A stretch of DNA of 64,000 nucleotides from Phoronis australis (taxonomy: Eukaryota; Phoronida; Phoronidae): positions 76,158 through 140,157 of the forward strand of contig NMRA01000417.1 of assembly GCA_002633005.1 (NCBI GenBank). Reading direction: 5' to 3'. Of this stretch, positions 59,201-64,000 are shown piece after piece (the first letter of the stretch is position 1; every line of letters begins with the position of its first letter). The notes under the pieces were generated by a model. That model did no database searches and was not told the DNA's origin. It saw only the letters and a list, made by a program, of their open reading frames with translations. The position numbers and the translations under genes were made by a program.

Positions 59201-61788
59201 GAATTTTCCATAATCTTTGCCCAAATCTAACTGTCCCCCACTTCATATGCAATATCTTTCTATTAAAACGGTTGTTCTTCACTAATTGAAACACTTTCAA
59301 AATATTCTGAAAATAACAGTAAATCACTCTCCTGCAACATTCAGTAGAATTCAGCTCATCATGATCTTGTAGTAAATTCATTTCCTGGAAGTCAAGGTCT
59401 AAGGCCATGATTGGGGCCTTTGTAGCTGTGCCAAAAATGAAGGAAGTGTGATGAATCAGGTTTGACGGCAACTTTGTTCAGTAAATGGGAAGTGATTGCA
59501 ATAATTCAGTAGCTGTTAAGAATAAACGAAGTCCAGTGATTTGGCTTTTGCTCAATTCTACCAGGATTCTTGTTTAGAGGGAAATTTTTGGCATGAATAT
59601 AGATACCCTTAGACAAATGGAAATTGACAAAAGTCTGACTGATAATAATCATTTTATCCAACATTTCTGGAATGCAAGAACATTTAGATTTTTGTCTCCT
59701 CTCTGGTACTAGGGCAGTTGTTCCTCTATAACTTTAGAGAGAAAACTGTTAATTCTGGTATTGCAATTTTTGGTATTAAAATTGTTCTTCTGGTGGACGT
59801 AGCACGGCAATTAGATATGGGTTTTCTTCAGCCTTTAGAAAAGCCACTGAGTATGCAGTTTCTGTAAGTTATGCCCTTTTATATGTGTCTTGGGACAGGG
59901 TGTAAACAAGGGCTTTGGTTACCAGACTATTGATAATGTGAAGACCAGCTAAATTTGGCCCAATACACACTTGATTGTGTTTGTTCATTTCCACGGGTGA
60001 AACTCCTTCTAGGTCCTGGTACAAGTTTACAGAAAATCAAATGGTCTGCTGTGTACTTGGCCATTGTTGATAGGGGAGTGGCCTGAAAATAAGGATACTA
60101 TATACTCCAAAAGGAGGCCAATTTGTAGACAGCTGCCATACAAGTCACCTTCCATACAGGTCACCTTCCATACAAGCCACCTTCCATACAAGTACAAGCC
60201 CCCTTCCGTACAAACCGCCTTCCACACAAGTACAAGCCGCCTTCCATACAAGCCGTGTTCCGCACAAGCCACCTTCCGCACAAGTACAAGCCGCATTCCA
60301 TACAAGCCGCGTTCCATACAAGCCGGCTTCCGTACAAGCCGCCTTCCGTACAAGCCGCCTTCCGTAAAAGCCGCCTTCCGGAATGTACATAACATATATC
60401 TTCACAAACTGTAGCCAACTATCCAGGTCATGCCAATTACCAATCATTGAGTCTGATCACGGTCCCACGGGGGTGAGGGGCTTCTGAAAATGGCCCTTAG
60501 GGAACTGGACTTCATAAAACCTCACCCTTTCCAAGTCAATACCCCTTCAAAATACAACCTTAATAAAGAAAAATTACGTTATCATGAATCACGATATAAC
60601 CAACACAAAGCACGTTGAGCGATAAACCATAGCCTATCCCTAGGCTAGACAATAACTATCGTCTGTATTTTGTGACTATCCTCTCTATCCAGAATAGAGA
60701 CGATGATGCTTCTACAGGAGCTCTATATGGAGCCAAACGAATAACAAAACCGGTACTATCTCCCCGAAATTTGCCTGGCCTTCAGCAAAATTAATTTTTG
60801 CTATATGGGCGGCGCAGCACTGGAAAAGTGAGGGGGCCAAAGCCCCCCCCCCTCCACCCCGGCCCTATGATGCGCTGCCCACGTCTTAACACTTTCAAAT
60901 GTACGACTGGATCCCGGCAACACGCAGTGGGCGGGGACTTCAGCTTTCAAAGTTCACCGGTAGGACCGTAACTTCTGACCTTCGACCTGGTTAAAAGAAT
61001 GAGGTCATATCTCTTGGCGTGCGGACAGTGCAAATGGTGAGTTCACGATTTTGGGAACTGGATGAGGGACTGCTCGAAGAAAAAGTTTGATAACAGGAGT
61101 ATTTGTTCGAGTTGGAAGGAATTAAACACATGCGCAAAAGGTATATATAACAACATGACTTTGATGTTTTAGTCAGTGTGAGGCATAATTCACTGAAACG
61201 CTTCTGGCGTCTATTCTGGATAGAGACGATGGTCATTGTCTAGCCCTACATGAGATTGTTAAACACTGGCAAAAAAGGCGGCATAAGTAGCCCAGGTAAG
61301 CTACACCTACGAAGTCAAAGCATAATAATTACTCAGAGTGATCTTCACAAGCAGATGGGCTGAAAAAACCTATCTTGAAAATATAACCTCGGGCCTCATT
61401 TTCTGTACTGGAAGTATACAAGTTACACAGTCAGTGCTACCTACCACTATTTGAGGATTATAATATGAATCTGATACAACAACTGGCTAACTCGGTAGAG
61501 ACAGTGAAACTCCTATAAGAATAAGATGTTTTCGTTGGTGCGAGGCATAATTCGTCAAAAAGCTTCCACCGTATGGAGCTCCTCTTAGGGGCTACATCGT
61601 CTCTACTAGTACTGCCACTGCTGGCCACTTACAGACGGTGGTCACTAGTCCAGCTGGTTGGCTGGCTAAGTAAGCCTGTAAGTGTAAGGACGGTTGACAA
61701 AATCAGAAACTTACATCACATTTCTGGTCTTGACTGAAAATCTACCCAACAAGTGATCAACAAAATAAGCACCGATTCCAAGAGCCAT
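26121..61788 (-). CDS. SLC37A1/A2-like sugar-phosphate/phosphate exchanger (gene span, 17 exons)
   Basis: A major-facilitator antiporter of the SLC37 family, which exchanges glucose-6-phosphate and phosphate across the ER membrane. Coding exons, 5' to 3' on the minus strand: 61788-61715, 56346-56265, 52432-52354, 48276-48198, 47604-47469, 45963-45887, 45580-45414, 44665-44619, 41430-41371, 39426-39385, 37982-37890, 35476-35386, 34168-34103, 32640-32555, 31145-31097, 28622-28470, 26245-26121. All phases agree and the sum is 1506 bases (501 residues), equal to the usual length of about 500. Landmarks: CYHMVKKPPSVVK in TM1, the lumenal loop with NCT and NVS glycosylation sites, VNCTGWPSVVTCVANWFGKG, RGFIMGVWNSHTSIGNILGS, a variable cytoplasmic loop, FSLCLFFAKLVSYTFLYWLP, NGPYALITTAVSANLGTH and TAIIDGTGSFGAALGPLL. 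It matches SLC37A1 and A2 about equally and is probably their pro-ortholog. Confidence 0.95.
26560..27106 (+). repeat. Dispersed repeat 'B', left part
   Basis: Related to 51990-52320 (shared GAGCATGGTCTCAAGGA, CTGCCAGTTC and GAGTAAGGAA strings) and to 23560-23830. It continues at 28106 after the retrotransposon fragment. Confidence 0.68.
27107..28105 (+). mobile_element. Non-LTR retrotransposon fragment with RNase H domain
   Basis: About 1 kb inserted into repeat B, antisense to SLC37. Its first open stretch (27134-27310) reads VKAMFRVAKNRKHLLYDQLA and ends RRGEEYMN before a stop. The RNase H domain follows. No reverse-transcriptase motif is present, so the piece looks 5'-truncated. AAGTA occurs at both junctions and may be a short target duplication. 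Confidence 0.75.
27312..28095 (+). pseudogene. RNase H domain, one frameshift
   Basis: Frame one (27312-27785) has VVYTDGSVKKG with the first catalytic Asp (residue 50), then SSIKMEEVAAEKALAWL with the Glu and VIVTDSQSML with the second Asp. The reading then shifts by one base near 27745-27765. The second frame (27691-28095) gives IFSPGHAGVAGNEKADKL, the final RNase H motif, and ends in VCPECDDAGSAPK. All four DEDD residues survive, so the break is recent. It is typical of the C-terminal RNase H of some non-LTR retrotransposons; the exact clade is not determined. Confidence 0.82.
28281..28400. repeat. 30-bp minisatellite, four units
   Basis: Units start at 28281, 28311, 28341 and 28371, each like GGGGCAGCGAGTGCCATCAT followed by GTC-ATAATT. 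It lies in the intron next to SLC37 exon 16. Confidence 0.9.
28470..28622 (-). CDS. SLC37 exon 16: TM10-TM11
   Basis: Phase 1 in, 1 out. GAFVNGPYALITTAVSANLG, THPSLQGNSKALATVTAII, then DGTGSF: the best conserved C-terminal block. Confidence 0.97.
28857..30478 (+). mobile_element. TIR DNA transposon with THAP remnant, TTAA-type
   Basis: It starts AGGAGAATGCCACCC and ends GGGTGGCATTCTCCT, a perfect 15-bp inverted repeat. TTAA precedes the left end and TCAA follows the right end, one change from a TTAA duplication. It encodes part of a THAP domain, and no full transposase remains. THAP plus TTAA fits the Kolobok superfamily; P elements also carry THAP but make 8-bp duplications. Confidence 0.85.
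28928..29182 (+). pseudogene. THAP zinc-finger domain fragment
   Basis: The frame holds ILFFRLPQEPEMLRKWL and, later, CVCGRHFVDSDF. These are the FxRFP, tryptophan and CxxHF landmarks of the C2CH THAP DNA-binding domain. The first cysteine pair is not intact. The frame ends at a stop at 29180-29182 with no transposase after it. Confidence 0.75.
31097..31145 (-). CDS. SLC37 exon 15: short lumenal loop
   Basis: Phase 0 in, 1 out. MFIYESYGSVNLTNCI matches MFLYNYIGQDG in position; the loop varies in the family. Confidence 0.85.
32555..32640 (-). CDS. SLC37 exon 14: TM8-TM9
   Basis: Phase 1 in, 0 out. GIVAGTISDYTGGSATTCVA then MLLIAAPM, matching GIVAGLVSDYTNGRATTC. Confidence 0.96.
34103..34168 (-). 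CDS. SLC37 exon 13: loop and start of TM8
   Basis: Phase 1 in, 1 out. KKLSSGSAADLSTFFDVGGI followed by F matches the AGDLSTLFDVGGIIGG block. Confidence 0.95.
34347..34492. mobile_element. 146-bp MITE flanked by TTAA
   Basis: TIRs containing TCCATATAAAAACC sit at both ends and TTAA flanks each side (34343-34346 and 34493-34496). It holds the only N of the window (34443). The TTAA sites suggest mobilisation by a piggyBac- or Kolobok-type enzyme. Confidence 0.8.
35386..35476 (-). CDS. SLC37 exon 12: TM7
   Basis: Phase 0 in, 1 out. GVVEFSLCLFFAKLVSYTFL and YWLPNYIKNT, nearly identical to vertebrate SLC37A2. Confidence 0.97.
35918..37570 (+). repeat. Higher-order repeat family, copy 1
   Basis: About 1.65 kb of alternating units with CTCF-like cores at 35982, 36117, 36261, 36425, 36515, 36652, 36802, 36937, 37083, 37232 and 37378, in order type 3-1-2 repeated. 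The 5' end is AAGAGCAATG-GAGCACTGAAATGCGCCCA; the 3' end is the hairpin CCCACATAAAAATGTGGG followed by TACATAA. No coding capacity is evident. Confidence 0.88.
37890..37982 (-). CDS. SLC37 exon 11: end of central loop
   Basis: Phase 0/0, 31 codons. An acidic stretch (SNDEEPQDEH) leads into AISIWRALKIP, matching AISFFGALRIP of SLC37A2. Confidence 0.93.
39385..39426 (-). CDS. SLC37 exon 10: 42-bp microexon in central loop
   Basis: Phase 0/0, VNPSGYSRILQNPQ, flanked by tttcag and GTATTG. It has no family match; its phase and signals fit and it may be a cassette exon. Confidence 0.6.
40061..40250 (+). repeat. 92-bp tandem duplication with inverted end
   Basis: Two copies (40061-40151, 40152-40240) share GGGGTTGGCCAACTCCAATA and TTTCAGAGTTTATT. 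The right end also carries a reverse-complement relative (TTGGAATTAGCCAACC), so this may be a small foldback element. Confidence 0.75.
40936..41318. mobile_element. Foldback MITE
   Basis: Arms of about 62 bp (starting TAGTACACACCAT on the left, TAGTATACACCAT in reverse complement on the right) enclose a second palindrome at 41061-41139. The second arm ends in four AATGTAGCTATGT repeats. The inner stem contains CTGCTTGACCTTTGATC. Confidence 0.87.
41371..41430 (-). CDS. SLC37 exon 9: central loop
   Basis: 60 bases, phase 0/0, strong pyrimidine tract before the acceptor. LDEESRMRVDKKESDPLLDE is acidic and poorly conserved; SLC37A1 has a DPLLDE-like PLDPEMQCLLL stretch here. Donor GTGGGC is weak. 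Confidence 0.72.
42165..43640 (+). repeat. Higher-order repeat family, copy 2
   Basis: Cores at 42242, 42553, 42694, 42855, 43000, 43135, 43296 and 43440. Spacing cycles near 140, 161 and 145 bp, a 441-446-bp higher-order period. An unrelated block of about 190 bp at 42310-42500 interrupts it. The 3' end is CCACATATAAATATGTGG then GCACATAATAATAATA. Confidence 0.88.
44619..44665 (-). CDS. SLC37 exon 8: start of central loop
   Basis: Phase 1 in, 0 out. DPRDVKLESPYPSPGL matches the HPEDV/HPNDV start of the central cytoplasmic loop. Confidence 0.88.
45414..45580 (-). CDS. SLC37 exon 7: TM5-TM6
   Basis: Phase 2 in, 1 out. RGFIMGVWNSHTSIGNILGS, then WGLSFIVPGAIMAGLGL and FFFLVP. Confidence 0.97.
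45887..45963 (-). CDS. SLC37 exon 6: TM4
   Basis: Phase 0 in, 2 out. VLSGLVNCTGWPSVVTCVAN then WFGKG, the most conserved string of the family. Confidence 0.96.
46624..47120 (+). repeat. Higher-order repeat family, copy 3 (truncated)
   Basis: Keeps the 5' end CAAGAGCAACGCATAGCGTT and four diverged units, in which the core has decayed (TTTAAGATGGCGC, CTCCAAGGTGCAC). The 3' half is missing. Confidence 0.8.
47469..47604 (-). CDS. SLC37 exon 5: MFS signature loop, TM3
   Basis: Phase 2 in, 0 out, 45 full codons after a split Ser. GHIAERVNLRYFLSSGM is the loop 2-3 MFS signature; FGLGFFTNIHAFWYYVLIQ follows. Confidence 0.95.
48198..48276 (-). CDS. SLC37 exon 4: TM2
   Basis: Phase 1 in, 2 out. DGSNYNSLLGILDYAFLFTY then AIGMFF aligns with the NYxxLLGxxDxAFLxAYAIGM block of SLC37A1/A2. 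Confidence 0.95.
49300..50000 (+). mobile_element. Relative of the THAP/TTAA element
   Basis: 49540-49960 is clearly homologous to 29170-29590 (shared AACATTCGACC or ATCCGACC..GTGAAGTCTTCGT and ACAATTTGTAATGCCTTGGA). A CCGGC-rich stretch at about 50170-50250 parallels that near 29870-29980. Neither TIR was found and the THAP part is not recognisable. Confidence 0.65.
51321..51494 (+). repeat. 20-26-bp minisatellite
   Basis: About eight imperfect units of CTGTAGCAGGGAACATCGAGG lacking or carrying the CA step. It is intronic in SLC37. Confidence 0.85.
51990..52320 (+). repeat. Dispersed repeat 'B', another copy
   Basis: Homologous to 26560-26850; a weaker relative lies at about 50570-50760 (shared AGGGCTTCAAAAGAA and AAACTGT). 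Confidence 0.6.
52354..52432 (-). CDS. SLC37 exon 3: first lumenal loop
   Basis: Phase 0 in, 1 out. NVLHDVNCTINGEQVYNVSL contains two N-glycosylation sequons; the CSWPPF that follows matches the family's CSWAPFD. Confidence 0.93.
53586..54582. mobile_element. 997-bp TIR element inserted in the repeat
   Basis: Left end CAGTGGCGGATCTAGG followed by a G run; the right end is a C run, then CCTAAATCCGCTTATG. CCATC flanks both sides (53581-53585 and 54583-54587), a 5-bp target duplication. CAGTGGCGGAT ends are common in invertebrate cut-and-paste elements. No transposase is visible. Confidence 0.85.
53848..53900 (-). mobile_element. tRNA-like head inside the TIR element
   Basis: On the minus strand TGTAGTGGTAACG (A-box-like) is followed by GAGTTCGAGTC (B-box-like, 53850-53860). 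It is too short and mismatched for a functional tRNA and is best read as a SINE head or captured tRNA fragment. Confidence 0.55.
56265..56346 (-). CDS. SLC37 exon 2: TM1
   Basis: Phase 2 in, 0 out. YRFQILLLTFLCYTCYHMVK and the PPSVVK that follows match the SLC37A2 TM1 LLLTFLIYACYHMSRKPISIVK pattern. Confidence 0.95.
56791..56850 (+). repeat. Higher-order repeat family, copy 5 (5' end only)
   Basis: CAAGAGCAACGCAGAGCGTT then GAAATGTGCCCACAAATGC. Sequence after about 56850 is unrelated. Confidence 0.75.
57271..57850 (+). pseudogene. piggyBac transposase fragment, degenerate
   Basis: 57384-57620 has a hydrophobic-aromatic stretch, LVNYFKFFFNKDFMRMI followed by TQTN, matching the FxxFFxxxLxxxIxxxTNxYA start of the piggyBac transposase domain. 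After a stop, 57656-57847 reads WASMSPDDYRAMTALQISMG and FFSSVMSRNKF, the next conserved piggyBac blocks. The catalytic core is absent. It lies in intron 1 of SLC37, antisense to the gene. Ends and a TTAA duplication were not identified. Confidence 0.8.
58560..58652 (-). mobile_element. tRNA-like SINE head
   Basis: On the minus strand, an A-box-like TGGCCTGGTTGA (58631-58642) and a perfect B box GGTTCGAGTCC (58589-58599). The outer 15 bases, GGCAGTGTGGCCTGG and CCAGGTCACACTGCC, pair almost completely. An extra seven bases after the T arm rule out a standard tRNA. Confidence 0.65.
58660..60130. other. SLC37 intron 1, nothing recognised
   Basis: A minus-strand frame (59160-59471, 103 residues) is open but has no family motif I know. 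No repeats with clear edges. Confidence 0.4.
60134..60381 (+). repeat. 16-bp minisatellite
   Basis: About fifteen units of CCTTCCATACAAGCCG, some with an extra TACAAG. Because 16 is not a multiple of three, several frames stay open on both strands; these are not genes. Confidence 0.92.
60905..61245 (+). repeat. Inverted-repeat arm, left, with TATA-like core
   Basis: About 85% identical by eye to the reverse complement of 63395-63785. It contains GGTATATATAAC (61140-61151) and, about 31 bases later, TCAGTG (61173-61178), a TATA and initiator spacing. Confidence 0.8.
61525..61612 (+). repeat. Partial copy of the inverted-repeat arm
   Basis: GTTGGTGCGAGGCATAATTC and TATGGAGCTCCT match the inner part of the 63.4-kb arm. 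A further inverted fragment is at about 60640-60740. Confidence 0.65.
61715..61788 (-). CDS. SLC37 exon 1: start codon and N terminus
   Basis: The ATG (61788-61786) is the first after an in-frame TGA upstream and the exon ends in phase 2 at GTAAGT. It encodes MALGIGAYFVDHLLGRFSVK and four more residues. The split codon joins the next exon to give the Ile-Tyr-Arg-Phe lead into TM1. The sequence upstream is GC-rich, as expected of a 5' UTR. The N terminus is not conserved in the family, so this rests on phase and position. Confidence 0.72.
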
Positions 61789-63394
61789 TGGAAATATAGA
61801 GACAACACCTAGGAATCACGGCTTCCTCCCGCACCGCCGCCTTCTCAGCCTTTCTTTACAAGAGCCGTGATCATTCAGATCACTTCTGAACTTGTTTATC
61901 TGCCTAGTGAAAGTCACATGACATGACTTGATAATACAAGAGCGCCACTTTCTGTGAACAAATTTATAAGAATAATTTTAAGTATTTTTTTCTACGTAAA
62001 ATTCGTTTCAAAAATGTTAAGGTGTGGGCACACCTTTTCTATTTATGACTATTACATATTGTATATTCTCAAAACTTTTGTGGGTATTGGTGGGGTCCAT
62101 TTTGGAAAATAGTTCGTGGAGTCCTTGACTTCCAAATTAATTGTAATGCTCCTTGTTTTTTCACCCATATATTGCAATTTTAATATCAATAATAATTAAT
62201 ATTGACGACAAAAGAGTTTCTTTGATTATTTTGAGAAATTCTTATGACATGCTTATAAAATATGGTCGCGCAACCATAGAATCTACAAGGTTGTTAACAG
62301 GCCAAGGTGTATCTCGACATAGGACGACTTCCGTGTATCCAGAAATAAGTTGGAGAGTTATCTAAACCGGATAACGTTGTCTATTTTGCTGTCTTTTGTT
62401 CAGTTGCTTAATAGTGCTTAATTTTTGCGTATGTTTCACCGTTTTGCTTATGAAAATGACCCTAGATTATCTTTCCAACTTACTCGACCCCAATCGGAAA
62501 TAAAGCTCCCGACTCGAAGCTCGAACGGAGATTGCAAAACAAGAAAATTGAGGTGTCGTACGATTAATTGGGATTTAAAGAAAGCACTCGTTACCTTGTG
62601 ATATCATCGCATGTAATGCAAATAACGCGGTTCTTCAGTTATGCCAGTTCATGAAAGGTGAGCTCATGTAATCATTGTACTTCGAAAGTAGAAGTGTTTG
62701 ATCGTTTGAGACGTGTGATTTCAAAGTGTTGTACTCGTTTGGACAGGTTCTCCATTATAGATGTGCTGCCCCCTTCAGCATTTGCTTTGCTGAGAAGAGT
62801 CGTCATCTGTATCCTGGCTTTTGGCATCTTGTCTTCTAGTTGAACATTTTGAACTTAAGTACAACAGAATTAACAATTCATTGTTAACTGCAAAAACGAA
62901 AAAGATGATACTGTTTGGTAGTTGTGAATTAAATTTTTGAAACTGAATTAACCATTAACGTTGTGGGTGTGCATGAAGGTGCGCCTAAGGCTAAATGTGG
63001 AGAAGGCACATTTGCCTTCTGAAAGTGTTTGAAATATCAGGCAGACCAAGAAATGGCACCGGTAGGATATATACGTATACAGTTCCTGACTTAGAGAACC
63101 AGTTTCATTAACTGAATAACTGTCCCATTACTATTATTCAATGGTTAATCTGGTTCTCTAAATCTGGAACCACTGCATTCAACTGATGCGGTTCCAAAAA
63201 ATTCAGGTTCTAATGAGCTGAATTCAGTTTCTGTCACAGCTGCATTTTTATGGTACAACCTCATTTTTATATGTGCCATACCTAAGGTAGATAGAGTGCA
63301 ATTAAAAATCTCAAAGAGCTAACCACAAACAAGGCATAATATTTCTATAATGCATCTTAATCAGTCACCTTGGAGGATCCAGGAACTTGTAAGC
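61789..63394. other. SLC37 upstream flank
   Basis: GC-rich next to exon 1 (61800-61870), consistent with 5' UTR or promoter; AT-rich beyond. No other exon recognised. Confidence 0.5.
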
Positions 63395-63785
63395 AATGAC
63401 CATTGTCTCTGTTGGCCCGATCAGAGGCGACGCAGCTCCTATAGGCGCTCCATACGCCTGAAGCTTTTCAGCGAATTATGCCTCGCACCGACTAAAACAT
63501 CAAAGTCACGTTGTTATAAATACCTTTTGCGCATAGAGGAACACCTTACAAGGTTGTCGATGTGTTTATATCCTTCCAACTCGAACAAATACTCCCGTTA
63601 TCAAACTTTTTTCTTCAAGCAGTCCCTATTTCAGTTCCCAAAATCGTGAACTCAACATTTTTGCACTGCGCACGCCAAGAGATATGACCTCATTCTTTTA
63701 ACCAGGTCAGAAGTTGCGGTCCTACCGGCGAACTTTGAAAGCTGAAGTTCCTGCCCTCTGCGTACGTGCTGCCGGGAACCAGCCG
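63395..63785 (-). repeat. Inverted-repeat arm, right, pointing toward SLC37
   Basis: Minus-strand copy of 60905-61245. It has TATTTATAAC (63513-63522) and AGTCGGTG (63488-63495), the same TATA/initiator arrangement, oriented to read toward exon 1 of SLC37. It also has an extra block of about 30 bases (ACAACCTTGTAAGGTGTTCC region) missing from the left arm. Confidence 0.8.
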
Positions 63786-64000
63786 TGCAATTGCCGTGTT
63801 GTTGAACATTAAAATGTCAAATATGTGCACAAAGACTATTAAATGTCATATCAACAGCATTTATTTTTTATCAAATGTAAACATTAATTCATTGAAATAC
63901 AATCAGTTTCAAGTAACGCCAATTAAAGACAAGTAGTGGTAGCATTTTGGAAAGAACATTTGACTGACAAGACCTCACCTTTGGCCTATTTAAAGATTGA

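Noticed and set aside
60027-60447. Overlapping open frames of 85-122 residues on both strands
   Set aside because: They are produced by the 16-bp minisatellite, which stays open in several frames; peptide content is just the repeat.
61000-63649. Similar open frames at 60991-61236 (-) and 63350-63649 (+) that might suggest a duplicated gene
   Set aside because: Their similarity is explained by the inverted-repeat DNA; gaps between arms are not multiples of three and there is no known domain.

Overview
The window is animal nuclear DNA, AT-rich and intron-rich, with two split genes packed with transposon debris. The mix of element types (mariner, piggyBac, THAP/TTAA, several TIR families, tRNA-derived SINEs, an RNase H retrotransposon fragment) and the two SLC families suggest a marine invertebrate, perhaps a non-vertebrate deuterostome. 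I cannot fix the species from sequence alone. A single N at 34443 suggests a draft assembly.

Gene 1 (+ strand, 3392-18705) is the 3' part of a LIV-1-type ZIP metal transporter closest to vertebrate SLC39A8/SLC39A14. Nine coding exons join with fully consistent splice phases (383 residues plus a split first codon) and end at a TGA at 18703. The upstream exon(s) for the signal peptide and ectodomain were not found. Gene 2 (- strand, 61788 down to 26121) is a complete SLC37A1/A2-type sugar-phosphate/phosphate exchanger. Its seventeen coding exons are all phase-compatible and give exactly 1506 bases, 501 residues plus stop. The genes converge tail to tail across about 7.4 kb of repeat-filled intergenic DNA. 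Both encode multi-pass membrane transporters, but nothing here shows that they work together.

Layout: 1-3391 has no recognised gene. 3392-18705 is the ZIP gene, with a 38-bp minisatellite, a dead mariner, a nested TIR element and a triplicated exon end in its introns. 18706-26120 is intergenic: poly(A) signal, SINE, a 501-bp TIR element with a 6-bp target duplication and a 1-kb TIR element. 26121-61788 is SLC37, whose introns hold a retrotransposon fragment, a THAP/TTAA element, foldback and TTAA MITEs, several large copies of a higher-order repeat and a piggyBac remnant. 61789-64000 is the upstream flank, with one arm of a large inverted repeat carrying TATA-like cores.

The most unusual feature is the higher-order repeat family (about 35.9-37.6, 42.2-43.6, 46.6-47.1, 53.3-55.4 and 56.8 kb). 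Each copy is built from three alternating units of about 140-160 bp, and almost every unit carries a GCCACTAG-(G/A)-(N)-GGC core, very close to the bilaterian CTCF motif and always in the same orientation. It looks like a mobile, periodic array of CTCF-like sites inside one gene. Next in interest are nuclear-receptor-like DR2 half-sites repeated in a ZIP intron minisatellite and the triplication of the ZIP metal-site exon end with its splice donor.
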